Source: Nanobdellota archaeon (lineage in GTDB: Archaea; Nanobdellota; Nanobdellia; SCGC-AAA011-G17; GW2011-AR17). Taken from it: a DNA stretch of 32,699 nucleotides. Both the position numbers and the translations under genes were made by a program. Shown one piece after another: positions 1 to 7,015 of the stretch. The DNA is taken from positions 1 through 32,699 of the forward strand of contig JAHJRD010000074.1 in NCBI GenBank assembly GCA_018830945.1, read 5' to 3'. The first letter of the stretch is position 1; each line of letters opens with the position of its first letter. A model generated the notes under the pieces. That model worked only from the letters and a program-made list of their open reading frames with translations, made no database searches and was not told the DNA's origin.

Positions 1-442
1 GCCTCTGCTTTAATTTTTGCAAAAGCGCACCCATTTGCTCTACGAATTTCTTTGCAGTTTCTAATGACGTTTCAGCTTCTTCCTGAGTGGTAAGGAAGCT
101 TAAGCTGTACTGGTCATCATGCCTCATATCCCTGTAATGGTCAAGCATGCTTACCCATTTGCTTTCAAGAAACCCCTTTTTGGCATAATTGTCCTCAATG
201 TAACGCGCAACGCAGTAATGGCTTTTTTCCCTGAACCCATCAAAGAATAATATCGCCCTTGCGGAATGAAACATGGCAACATAAGAAGCCATAAGTGCTG
301 AGTCGAATGCCTTTGCAGAGATGCCCTTTTCGGCTTCCACAAGCCATTTTTGCGCTCTCTTAATGCTTGCTTCTGCATCTTGAGAAGAAGGAGGTATCTT
401 CCGAAGCAGACCTTCCCTTATGCATCCTGATGAATCAAGCAT
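1..442 (-). CDS. HEPN-domain protein, putative toxin of a HEPN/MNT pair (partial, C-terminus off the window)
   Basis: Read directly from the minus strand: an open frame of 147 codons starts with ATG at 442 and runs off the left edge without a stop. It is all-helical in character, with a conserved-looking core at residues 73-82 (KSHYCVARYI) and a C-terminal RDMRHDDQY motif (R104, R107, H108, Y112). This matches archaeal HEPN proteins paired with nucleotidyltransferases, many of which are RNases or targets of AMPylation by their partner. The start codon lies inside the end of the upstream nucleotidyltransferase gene (8-bp overlap, 435-442), which argues for translational coupling and a two-gene operon. 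The spacing in RDMRH does not fit the strict R-x4-6-H nuclease motif, so RNase activity is inference. HEPN assignment is fairly sure; substrate unknown. Confidence 0.8.
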   Translation of the reverse strand, partial: MLDSSGCIREGLLRKIPPSSQDAEASIKRAQKWLVEAEKGISAKAFDSALMASYVAMFHSARAILFFDGFREKSHYCVARYIEDNYAKKGFLESKWVSMLDHYRDMRHDDQYSLSFLTTQEEAETSLETAKKFVEQMGALLQKLKQR

Positions 443-977
443 TTTCAATTTTATCACCATATATTGTTATTGAGCCAAAAACAAGGGCGTGATAGAAGAG
501 AGGCTCCTCCTTTTTAAGAGTTTCTAATTTTTCTTTTGTTAAGTAAAGGGGCTTTATATTGCTGTAATTCTTTCTCAAATCAGAAGTGAGCCTCGCAAGC
601 AATTCCTCTTTTGTCTTTTTAACTATTACCCACAAATCTATGTCTGAATCCCCCTTGTTCGCCCCTTTTGCAAAGCTGCCATAGAATCCTGCGGCTATTA
701 CAAATTTATACTGATTAAACATCGAATTATCAAAATATGCCAAGTTAAGCAGTATCCTTAAAGCTTTAACATGGATATTTTCCTGCAAGACAAACTTTGC
801 CCCTTCTTTTTTCAGCACATTTTCCTTCAAAAGCACATTAAACACCTTTGAAACAAGCCCCTTGCTGAGATTTATTTCTTCTGCCGTCTTATTCACGCCA
901 AAAGGCTTGTCTTCATAGAGGATATGCCTCAATACAGCAACCCTTTCCTTTGTTGATAACAATAAGTGGATGTTCAT
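435..977 (-). CDS. Winged-helix plus minimal nucleotidyltransferase (MNT) protein, putative antitoxin
   Basis: This 180-aa protein has an N-terminal helix-turn-helix-like region (about residues 8-60, including NKTAEEINLSKGLVSKVF) and a C-terminal nucleotidyltransferase domain. The domain signature is complete: G100-S101, ten residues, then D112-I-D114 (GSX10DXD), the hallmark of MNT/MntA proteins that AMPylate and silence HEPN toxins. The downstream HEPN gene overlaps by 8 bp, which supports a HEPN/MNT toxin-antitoxin-type unit. The wHTH fusion suggests that the antitoxin also represses its own promoter. The start codon (975-977) sits inside the first of two tandem palindromes, and a TTTATAAA box about 26-33 bp upstream predicts a leaderless transcript. 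Family assignment is firm; activity as an antitoxin is inferred from context. Confidence 0.85.
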   Translation of the reverse strand: MNIHLLLSTKERVAVLRHILYEDKPFGVNKTAEEINLSKGLVSKVFNVLLKENVLKKEGAKFVLQENIHVKALRILLNLAYFDNSMFNQYKFVIAAGFYGSFAKGANKGDSDIDLWVIVKKTKEELLARLTSDLRKNYSNIKPLYLTKEKLETLKKEEPLFYHALVFGSITIYGDKIENA

Positions 978-1010
978 GATTCATAAACAAAGTGTTCATA
1001 ATTTATAAAC
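971..1010 (-). promoter_or_regulatory. Promoter with two tandem palindromic operator sites
   Basis: Two 18-bp direct repeats (971-988 and 993-1010) match at 16 of 18 positions with a 22-bp period. Each contains a 17-bp imperfect palindrome, GTT-x-ATGA-T-TCAT-x-AAC in the first and GTT-x-ATAA-T-TTAT-x-AAC in the second. The two differences are a G/C pair replaced by an A/T pair at symmetric positions, so dyad symmetry is preserved. The second copy contains the TATA box and the first contains the start codon of the wHTH-MNT gene. A dimeric repressor bound here would block transcription. Confidence 0.65.
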
Positions 1011-1037
1011 TTTTCGTTCACGTTTTAGAGACTTATG

Positions 1038-1556
1038 CTATTCAAGCTGTATCCTCAGCCCCTGCTCCTTCAATTTAAGTAAAGCCTCTGCATTCCCTAT
1101 TGCGTCGTCAAGCGCGTTGTGCGTGTGCTTTGTTTCCCTCAAATGCTTGAAGCTCTTTGACATGTCTTTCATAATACCTTTGTACAAAGAGCCGAGGTTC
1201 TGGGAACTGTGGCCGAATGGATTCTCATTCAAAAAGCGCCAGAAATACCAGCATACAAACATCCAGTCAAAGCCGTTGTTGTCTGACATGAATCTGGGCC
1301 TTCCTTTGGAGCTGTCCCTTACCCATCTTGCAAACCTTTCCATAACCTGCTTAGGCTCTTCAAACTTCAGCGCTTGTTCCCTTGTAAAGCCGGAATACTT
1401 CAGGCTTTCAGGGATATACTTATCTGATATCGGCTTCATTTCTGCATAGAATGTTTTCTTCAGCCCTTCCTCAACTGCAACAGCCCCTATTGAAAGCATT
1501 GAATACTCTCCAGGTATAGGTCCGTCTGTTTCCACGTCAACCATGATAAAGCTCAT
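1038..1556 (-). CDS. DEDDh-type 3'-5' exonuclease (RNase T/DnaQ-like)
   Basis: A 172-aa single-domain exonuclease. Visible motifs are ExoI D7-V-E9-T near the N-terminus, a central GFDWMF with D96 as the likely ExoII aspartate, and a C-terminal H145-N-A-L-D-D150 (HxAxxD), which together make the two-metal DEDDh site. The fold is used by oligoribonuclease, RNase T, proofreading subunits and Rv2179c-like exoribonucleases. The W-rich stretch CWYFWRF at 101-107 is not typical of DnaQ proofreading subunits, so an RNA or small-DNA substrate is possible. It is on the same strand as, and upstream of, the HEPN/MNT genes, but a separate promoter lies between them. Nuclease class is confident; substrate is not known. 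Confidence 0.85.
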   Translation of the reverse strand: MSFIMVDVETDGPIPGEYSMLSIGAVAVEEGLKKTFYAEMKPISDKYIPESLKYSGFTREQALKFEEPKQVMERFARWVRDSSKGRPRFMSDNNGFDWMFVCWYFWRFLNENPFGHSSQNLGSLYKGIMKDMSKSFKHLRETKHTHNALDDAIGNAEALLKLKEQGLRIQLE

Positions 1557-1650
1557 GCTTATTCAAAAGGAATGCGGCAGTAATAAGCTTTTCGCACAAT
1601 TCATGTTTAGCCAAAGAAAGTATATAAACAAAAATTACTTTTAAAAACAC

Positions 1651-2226
1651 ATGGACATTTTCGCGCATGCACTATGGACAGCAGCATTGATAAAAGGATT
1701 ATCCTTGCAGCTAAAAAGAAAGATAACTATATGGAAAGCAGTGCTCTGGGGAATAGCCCCTGATGTGTTCTCTTTTGGGCTTCTGACTGCCTGGTTGATA
1801 CTCAGCCTTGTATTCGGCGGAACAGCAATGGATTTCCAACAGTTTGAGGCAATGGAGCCTGCGCAAAGGGATACAATACCCGTATTCCAGATAGTCTCAT
1901 TCATGTATAACTTTACGCACAGCATTTTTGTGTTTGCTGCTTTCTTTATCATATTCTATTTCATATTCAGAAGGCCATTATTGGCTATGCTTGGCTGGCT
2001 TGTGCATATCCTGATAGACATACCAACCCATTCATACAAGTTTTACCCCACACCATTCTTATGGCCAATATCAGAATGGAAATTCAACGGCATATCGTGG
2101 GGCCAGCCCTGGTTCATGGCTTTAAATTACACAGCAATAGTGTCAGCATACCTCTTTCTTTATGTATGGAACAGGAAATCCGGAAAACCTGAAAATCCTC
2201 CAAACCAAAAGAAGAAACATATTTAA
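1651..2226 (+). CDS. Membrane-bound metal-dependent hydrolase-like protein (YdjM/DUF457 family)
   Basis: This 191-aa membrane protein starts MDIFAHALW and has about four hydrophobic segments (roughly residues 25-56, 83-110, 113-123 and 155-172). The conserved polar positions H6 near the N-terminus, the APD motif (about 36-38) and the HILIDIPTHS motif (about 119-128) match the DUF457/YdjM family, whose buried His/Asp residues are thought to bind metal; the reaction is generally unknown. A TATA-like box (1619-1627) lies about 25-30 bp before the ATG, so the transcript is probably leaderless. The next gene follows 23 bp later on the same strand and may be co-transcribed. Family assignment rests on these motifs by eye. 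Confidence 0.7.
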   Translation: MDIFAHALWTAALIKGLSLQLKRKITIWKAVLWGIAPDVFSFGLLTAWLILSLVFGGTAMDFQQFEAMEPAQRDTIPVFQIVSFMYNFTHSIFVFAAFFIIFYFIFRRPLLAMLGWLVHILIDIPTHSYKFYPTPFLWPISEWKFNGISWGQPWFMALNYTAIVSAYLFLYVWNRKSGKPENPPNQKKKHI

Positions 2227-2249
2227 AGAGCAAGAAGAAAGTAAGTTTC

Positions 2250-2603
2250 ATGACAGACTTGGTAGCCTGCTTATCCACAGGCAAGGGAACATGGCTTGAA
2301 GTGTCAAAGCTGATGAAGGCAGAGGAATGGAATAAAATTTACCTTATAGCCCCAAAGTTCAGCATGGAAAGGTTCACGCATGACAAGAAGTTTGAGTTTG
2401 TAGAGATTAATCCAGACGCTGAAGTTGATGATATAAAAAACAAGATTATTGAGCAGTTAAAAGGCAGGCTGGGCATTGACACTGCAATTAACTTAACTTC
2501 AGGCTCCGGCAAGGAGCACATGGCTGTGATATCAGCAGCAATTGCATTAGGCTCAGGCATTCGGCTTGTTACTCTGAAAAACAACAAGATGGCAGAGGTA
2601 TGA
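2250..2603 (+). CDS. Small CARF-like (Rossmann-type) protein of unknown function
   Basis: A 117-aa protein, not recognised with certainty. It alternates beta strands and helices: an N-terminal strand followed by CLSTGKGTW, a strand KIYLIAP (about 29-35), a strand FEFVEIN (about 49-55), and a C-terminal INLTSGSGKEHMAVISAA motif followed by a strand. The last motif resembles the N-[ILV]-T-x-G-x-K-x-M signature of CARF domains, which bind cyclic oligoadenylates in type III CRISPR proteins and also occur in archaeal transcription factors. No effector domain is attached, and no CRISPR or cas gene is visible here. A stand-alone ligand sensor is one reading; a general Rossmann-fold protein is another. 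It is followed by the ATPase/nuclease gene 64 bp downstream. Confidence 0.5.
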   Translation: MTDLVACLSTGKGTWLEVSKLMKAEEWNKIYLIAPKFSMERFTHDKKFEFVEINPDAEVDDIKNKIIEQLKGRLGIDTAINLTSGSGKEHMAVISAAIALGSGIRLVTLKNNKMAEV

Positions 2604-2622
2604 ATATTTAAACCAAAAGGTT

Positions 2623-2663
2623 TATTAACAGGATAATATATTAATATTAACAGGATAATATAT
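2623..2663 (+). promoter_or_regulatory. Perfect 19-bp tandem direct repeat before the ATPase gene (operator candidate)
   Basis: The 19-bp unit TATTAACAGGATAATATAT occurs exactly twice (2623-2641 and 2645-2663), with a 22-bp period, and ends 4 bp before the ATG at 2668. Each unit contains TATTA and TAATA as 5-bp inverted arms around a 6-bp centre, so it could bind a dimer. The 22-bp spacing equals that of the operator pair at 971-1010, although the sequences are unrelated. Confidence 0.55.
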
Positions 2664-2667
2664 CAAA

Positions 2668-4107
2668 ATGGAAGAATACTTTTGGGACAGAAAACAGGAA
2701 TTAGGGCATCTTAAGCAAAGTTACACCAGCTTGAGAACAAGCATTTTCATAGCAATGTACGGGAGGAGGAGAGTCGGCAAAACCGAGCTTATAAGAAAAT
2801 TTCTGGGGGCATTGAATACACCAAAGCTCTATGTTTATGTTGACCTTGCAGAAAAATCAGAGATATTAAACTCATTTTCCAAAGAAGTGTTTGACCAGCT
2901 CGGGCAAACAATCAAATTTAACGATTGGAACGAATTTTTGGACTTCATTGCAGAAAAGGCGGCAAAAGAGAAGTTTATACTGGTTATAGATGAGTTTCAG
3001 AGGTTTGTGCAAACCTCTCCAGAATTCATAAGCAGACTGCAGAAATATTGGGATACTTCCCTTAAGAACAAGAAACTAATGCTTTTATTGGTGGGCTCGT
3101 CAATAGGAATGATGCACAGGGTTATAGGAAGCCATACCGGAGCCTTGTATGGCAGAAGTACTGAAAAATGGAAAATAAGCCCTTTCAAATTTGCAGAGTT
3201 CAGAGAGATGTTTAAGAAACTTCCAGAAGAAGAAAAAATAATTTATTACTCTGTTTTTGGAGGCACACCTTATTATTTGAATCTAGCTCAAAAAAAGAAT
3301 GAACAAGGCATATTTGACGCGATAAACATACTAATGCTCAATAAAGCAAGCATATTATTTGAAGAGCCAAAGAACCTGCTGGAAGTAGAAAATGTAAGAA
3401 CACATGCAAGATATAATTCCATATTAAGCTCTATTGCAGAGGGAAAAGATACTCTCAAGGAAATCAGTGATTTTACAGGGATTCTCCCCACTACACTGCC
3501 GGCATATATCCACAGGCTGGATGCTTTGCTTGACTTGGTCAAAACAAGAGAGCCGCTCTTTGGGAAGAAAAAACTGGGGAAATACGCAATAAAAGATAAT
3601 TTTTTCCGGTTTTGGTATAAGTTCATTTATCCAAACCAGTCTGCAATAAACCTCAACAACAGAAAACTCGTTGAAGGGGTTATCCGCAGCAATATAAATG
3701 CATATACAGGCCTTATATTTGAGGAGATTATAGAAGAGCTCCTTATTATGCACCAAAATAAAAAAATAAAAGGCCATGATATAAGCTTTGACAAGATAGG
3801 CGGCTGGTGGGACAGAAATGGAAATGAGATTGATATAGTTGCCAGCAACAGCAAGGGAAGAAAACTCCTTGTTGGCGAAGTGAAATGGACTAATGAAAAG
3901 GCAGGAGCAGGGGTGTTGGAAAACCTGGTAAAAAAAGCAAAAATGATTAATGCATCCGGAGAATATACATTTATGATTGTGTCTAAATCAGGGTTTACTG
4001 AAGAGTGCCTCAAGAAGATGAAAGAAATCAATGCACTAAGCCTTGATTTAAAGGAAGTTGCAGCGTTGTTTGAAAATGCTGGCAAAGGGGCGCTATATGG
4101 ATCTTGA
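2668..4107 (+). CDS. Archaeal ATPase with DUF234/PD-(D/E)XK-like C-terminus (paralogue 1)
   Basis: This 479-aa protein belongs to the archaeal STAND-like ATPase family (PF01637) that often carries a DUF234 C-terminus. The P-loop is GRRRVGKT (residues 32-39) and Walker B is LVIDEF (about 105-110). A winged-helix-like region follows (about residues 255-295, containing TLKEISDFTG). The C-terminal domain contains GGWWDRNGNEID and GEVKW, which give D389, E404 and K406, the D...ExK layout of a PD-(D/E)XK nuclease-like fold. Cellular roles are largely unknown; proposals include genome-defence and mobile-element functions. A paralogue lies at 15312-16736. It overlaps the following methyltransferase gene by 11 bp, which implies one operon. 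The start is the ATG just after the 19-bp repeats. Confidence 0.85.
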   Translation: MEEYFWDRKQELGHLKQSYTSLRTSIFIAMYGRRRVGKTELIRKFLGALNTPKLYVYVDLAEKSEILNSFSKEVFDQLGQTIKFNDWNEFLDFIAEKAAKEKFILVIDEFQRFVQTSPEFISRLQKYWDTSLKNKKLMLLLVGSSIGMMHRVIGSHTGALYGRSTEKWKISPFKFAEFREMFKKLPEEEKIIYYSVFGGTPYYLNLAQKKNEQGIFDAINILMLNKASILFEEPKNLLEVENVRTHARYNSILSSIAEGKDTLKEISDFTGILPTTLPAYIHRLDALLDLVKTREPLFGKKKLGKYAIKDNFFRFWYKFIYPNQSAINLNNRKLVEGVIRSNINAYTGLIFEEIIEELLIMHQNKKIKGHDISFDKIGGWWDRNGNEIDIVASNSKGRKLLVGEVKWTNEKAGAGVLENLVKKAKMINASGEYTFMIVSKSGFTEECLKKMKEINALSLDLKEVAALFENAGKGALYGS

Positions 4108-4972
4108 ACAAATAGCATACCCTCTTACATCATGCAAAACAAAGCCAAACAAGATTATGAGAGAAAGGATTCTGCCTTTTCTTCAGGAGCATGATGTTAA
4201 AAGAGTTTTAGATTATGGCTGCGGCAGATATCTTAGAGATTCTGCTTTTCTTGCTGAGAACGGATTTACTGTAGATGCTGTTGACCTGGAAGAGCAAGTA
4301 GAAAACATTGATTCAGAAAGAGTAAGATTTGTAAAAAGTGTGTCTTCAAGCATTAATGAAAGCAATTATGATGCAGCTTTATTGAACTTTGTATTACAAG
4401 TATTGCCGACAGAAGAGCAGAGGCAGAAGGTGTTAAGCAAGGTCTGCGCTGTTATTAAACCAGATGGATATCTTGTATTGTCATTGAGAAACCAGAGAGA
4501 CATGAAACATTGTGTGGAACACCAAGGCACCCCTTACAATGACGGCTTTTTAATGAGAAGAGGCAAGCAATACACATTTGTCAGAGGATATGAAAGAGAA
4601 GAGGTTGAAGCAATACTCAGCAAGATGGACATTGTCGAAATAATAAGAACGTGCGATTCATTCATCACAATAAGCCAGAAGACAAAGTTGTATAGTATAC
4701 TTAAGGGAGGAAGAGCAATACAAAGCCCAATGCCCGGAGAATATGCGGGAAACAGCCCAAGAAAGATTTTTGGAAGATTGGACTGTGGAACAGGAAAAAG
4801 GCTAATGAAGCCGGAAAACAGGGTCTTCTTCCACACACTAGAGGATGCTGTAACGCAGGGATACAGGCCGTGCAACAATTGCAAGCCAATCAACGAACAA
4901 GACTTTGAAAAGATAAGAGATTTAATACCAGAGCAAACACTGGAAGAGTTTTACAAGAGAAGAACAAAATAG
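4097..4972 (+). CDS. SAM-dependent methyltransferase fused to an Ada-type zinc-binding domain
   Basis: The chosen ATG at 4097 gives 291 aa and overlaps the ATPase stop by 11 bp, with a purine-rich GGGG a few bases upstream; in-frame ATGs at 4058 and 4076 would extend it by 13 or 7 residues. Residues 35-66 form class I methyltransferase motifs (VLDYGCG, then AVDLEE), and NFVLQVLP (97-104) is the post-motif region. The C-terminus (about 225-264) matches the Ada metal-binding domain: C230, PENRVFF, then GYRPCNNC with C259 and C262. Only three of the four cysteines usual in Ada are seen. In Ada this domain accepts methyl groups from DNA phosphotriesters; here it may guide the methyltransferase to DNA. 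The substrate is not known. The fusion and the coupling to an ATPase/nuclease gene are unusual. Confidence 0.75.
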   Translation: MDLEQIAYPLTSCKTKPNKIMRERILPFLQEHDVKRVLDYGCGRYLRDSAFLAENGFTVDAVDLEEQVENIDSERVRFVKSVSSSINESNYDAALLNFVLQVLPTEEQRQKVLSKVCAVIKPDGYLVLSLRNQRDMKHCVEHQGTPYNDGFLMRRGKQYTFVRGYEREEVEAILSKMDIVEIIRTCDSFITISQKTKLYSILKGGRAIQSPMPGEYAGNSPRKIFGRLDCGTGKRLMKPENRVFFHTLEDAVTQGYRPCNNCKPINEQDFEKIRDLIPEQTLEEFYKRRTK

Positions 4973-5044
4973 AAGCATAGCCTCCTTTTAACTATCATCT
5001 GCACCACAGAAATACATAAAAACACATTAACCATCACAATCACC

Positions 5045-6100
5045 ATGGCAGACTTATTCAAGGACATGTTATCAGCAGAAGAGTCATTATTCGCAAACGA
5101 AATGGCTCTGGACTTTGACTACTTGCCAAAAGAGCTGCCGCACAGGGAAAACCAGCAGCATTACATAGCTGACTGCATTAAGCTATTACTAGCAGGAAGA
5201 ATGGGGAAGAATCTTCTAATAACAGGCGCTCCTGGCATTGGAAAGACAGCTGCAGTAAAATGGGTTTTAAGGGAAATGGAGGAAAAGGGATTGGATGAAA
5301 AAGCAATTCCATTATATGTGAACTGCTGGAAAAAAGACACACCTCACAAAATCCTATTAGACATCTGCGGCCAGCTGGGATACAAATGGGTGCAAAACAG
5401 GAACACTGATGAATTATTCAAGGAAGTTGCAAACGTACTAAACAAGAAATCAGCAATAATTGTATTGGATGAAGTGGATAAATTAGAGTCAGAGCAGGTG
5501 ATATACCAGCTTATTGAAGACATATACAGGAAATGCATTATCCTGATAACAAATGACATTGAATGGATAGGCGATGTTGATGCAAGATTGAAATCAAGGC
5601 TTGTGCCTGAAACAATTGATTTTAAGCAATATAATCTGGCTGAAACAAATGATATTCTTAAAAGAAGGATAAAGTCAGCTTTTGCGCCGAATGTTTGGGA
5701 AGAAAAGGCCATTGATATTGTTTCTGAAAAAGTGTTTGGCGCAGGAGACATGAGATATGGGCTGTTTTTGTTGAGGGAAGCAGGAAACATTGCTGAGAAA
5801 AAATCATCAAGAAAGGTTAAGCAGGAGCATGCAGAGTCTGCTGTTGAAAAGCTTAGTGATTTCAGCATAAGGAAAGAGCATGAGCTTGATGAGGAAGAGA
5901 AGAATGTTTTGGCCTTGGTTAAAGAGAACCAGGGGAAGACAAGCACTGAATTGTATGATATCTATAAAAAAAACTCTAACAAGTCATACAGGACATTCCA
6001 CAGGAAGTTAAAATCCCTGGAAGAGGCAGGAATTGTTGAAATTGAGGGGGATTTCACAGCAGCCACAGGCGGAAGGGTTTCCAGGGTTAGGATTAAGTGA
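5045..6100 (+). CDS. Orc1/Cdc6-family AAA+ ATPase (paralogue away from the origin)
   Basis: A 351-aa protein with the Orc1/Cdc6 layout. A short N-terminal lead ends in PHRENQ (32-37). The AAA+ core has Walker A GAPGIGKT (61-68), Walker B LDEVDK (D142, E143), sensor 1 ILITN (N170) and sensor 2 GDMRYGL (R237). The C-terminus (about 285-351) is a winged helix that ends in a basic GRVSRVRIK tail. Such proteins bind origin boxes and load MCM helicase in archaea. This copy is far from the origin-like region at about 22 kb and is more divergent than the copy there, so it may be an accessory initiator or regulator. A TATA-like AATACATAAAAA (5009-5020) about 30 bp upstream suggests leaderless transcription. 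Confidence 0.85.
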   Translation: MADLFKDMLSAEESLFANEMALDFDYLPKELPHRENQQHYIADCIKLLLAGRMGKNLLITGAPGIGKTAAVKWVLREMEEKGLDEKAIPLYVNCWKKDTPHKILLDICGQLGYKWVQNRNTDELFKEVANVLNKKSAIIVLDEVDKLESEQVIYQLIEDIYRKCIILITNDIEWIGDVDARLKSRLVPETIDFKQYNLAETNDILKRRIKSAFAPNVWEEKAIDIVSEKVFGAGDMRYGLFLLREAGNIAEKKSSRKVKQEHAESAVEKLSDFSIRKEHELDEEEKNVLALVKENQGKTSTELYDIYKKNSNKSYRTFHRKLKSLEEAGIVEIEGDFTAATGGRVSRVRIK

Positions 6101-6103
6101 AAA

Positions 6104-6364
6104 TTATTTCCTTCCGTACATATACCAGCCGACAATCACTGAAAGAAGCCCCACTGAGCCGATTGAATTTGTGATTATCAAGGGAAAATTGTTTATTTCA
6201 ATGCCGTACAATATCCACAGAAAAACCCCTATGAAAAGAGTTCCAAAAGTAAGTATTGAAATGTCTTTTGCGCTCTTTCTTTTAAATATCTTGTATGCCT
6301 GCGGCAGGTTGGACACGGCCATTGCAGTGCCGAAGACAGTGACTAGGACTGATAATACTGACAT
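6104..6364 (-). CDS. SemiSWEET sugar transporter (PQ-loop/MtN3 half-transporter)
   Basis: An 86-aa membrane protein with three predicted TM helices (about 3-20, 36-54 and 58-81). The NLPQ motif (residues 19-22), followed by the IFKRKSAKDIS loop, is the PQ-loop signature of SemiSWEETs, and a conserved asparagine is present in TM3 (ITNSIG). These proteins form homodimers that move mono- or disaccharides across the membrane by facilitated diffusion. The length fits the family (about 85-100 aa). It is convergent with the Orc1/Cdc6 gene, with 3 bp between stops. The substrate cannot be told from the sequence. Confidence 0.85.
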   Translation of the reverse strand: MSVLSVLVTVFGTAMAVSNLPQAYKIFKRKSAKDISILTFGTLFIGVFLWILYGIEINNFPLIITNSIGSVGLLSVIVGWYMYGRK

Positions 6365-6403
6365 TTTATGCTATAAAGTGCCTAATCTGATATAAATATG
6401 TTC

Positions 6404-6559
6404 CTGCAAGCTGCCAAAGGCGGCTTCTGCTGTGCTCCCTTGCTGCGAGCTGCCAAGGGCGGCCTGCAAAGAAGTGTGAGTCCCATCAAAGTGCTGTGAA
6501 GGATGCCGGCTGAAACGCAGTGAAATGCCGGCTCGGGTTGATAAGGGCTTCGCCCTTAT
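6404..6559. repeat. GC-rich island of short direct repeats and a hairpin
   Basis: This 156-bp stretch is visibly richer in G and C than its flanks. Two 21-bp units, 6404-6424 and 6443-6463, differ at only two positions and are 39 bp apart. ATGCCGGCT occurs at 6503-6511 and 6525-6533, 22 bp apart. A perfect hairpin closes the island: ATAAGGGC (6541-6548), loop TTC, GCCCTTAT (6552-6559). No convincing protein or tRNA was found on either strand. It lies between the divergent SemiSWEET gene and the 93-aa gene, upstream of the latter's TATA box. Confidence 0.5.
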
Positions 6560-6638
6560 AACCACTTGCCACTTGACAACCTTACGCACACGCTTTATAA
6601 GCATTTTTTTCGTGATTATGAATAAAGGAGATGATAAC

Positions 6639-6920
6639 ATGACACACTATGACGCGCTTCCGTACAATGTATTTACAGGAGTTTTGCCTGAGTGCCTGCA
6701 GCTCAGCACAATAAATGATATTTTCAATGAAAAGCTGAGAAATCTGCCCACTACACATTTTGTAAAGGAATGCGAAAACACAGTTCCTGAATTGCATGAT
6801 GAAAATGCCAAAAAAATAGAGCAAAAAGTGGTATGGCATATCGGGAAAAGGAAAAAATATTTATCAAAAGGGTACCTTCTCAAAAGAAAGGCCAGCCGCC
6901 TTCTTTTTTCCTGTTTTTAG
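6639..6920 (+). CDS. Hypothetical 93-aa protein
   Basis: Not recognised. The ATG at 6639 is chosen because a strong Shine-Dalgarno (AAAGGAGATG, 6624-6633) precedes it and a TATA box (TTTATAAG, about 6593-6600) sits about 40 bp upstream, which would give a leader of roughly 15-20 nt. An in-frame ATG at 6618 overlaps the SD and is less likely. The protein begins MTHYDALPYNVFTG and has a mixed acidic middle (ECENTVPELHDENAKK) and a very basic C-terminus (KRKKYLSKGYLLKRKASR). No membrane segment or catalytic motif stands out. An inverted repeat, CGCCTTCT (6897-6904) with AGAAGGCG (6919-6926) around a T-rich loop, spans the stop codon and may act as a terminator. Expression signals make it more credible than a random ORF. 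Confidence 0.45.
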   Translation: MTHYDALPYNVFTGVLPECLQLSTINDIFNEKLRNLPTTHFVKECENTVPELHDENAKKIEQKVVWHIGKRKKYLSKGYLLKRKASRLLFSCF

Positions 6921-6946
6921 AAGGCGCTCAAAAGCATTTGGCACCC

Positions 6947-6965
6947 CGAAAATCTGCGATTTTCG
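6947..6965. repeat. Short perfect hairpin, CGAAAA-type dispersed element
   Basis: CGAAAATC (6947-6954), loop TGC, GATTTTCG (6958-6965). It is one member of a family of CGAAAA...TTTTCG hairpins also seen near 8.1, 10.6, 15.1 and 20.5 kb. The 203 bp around it before the PadR gene hold no gene. Confidence 0.5.
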
Positions 6966-7015
6966 ATGCCGAAACGCGCTTAAAACCTTTAATCAAAAAT
7001 CATAAATTTAAAATC

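Noticed and set aside
151-378. 75-aa minus-strand open frame
   Set aside because: It lies in another frame of the HEPN gene, whose protein is clearly the real product.
1117-1449. 110-aa plus-strand open frame
   Set aside because: It is antisense to the DEDDh exonuclease, whose catalytic residues are all present.
6033-6395. 120-aa plus-strand open frame
   Set aside because: It is antisense to the SemiSWEET gene, which has a clear NLPQ motif and three membrane helices.
6395-6600. tRNA or other known RNA gene in the GC-rich island
   Set aside because: No tRNA arms or T-loop consensus, and no match to a known RNA class by eye.
6371-6640. 89-aa minus-strand open frame over the GC-rich island
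   Set aside because: No SD or promoter, it covers repeats and a hairpin, and the sequence is low-complexity without a recognisable motif.
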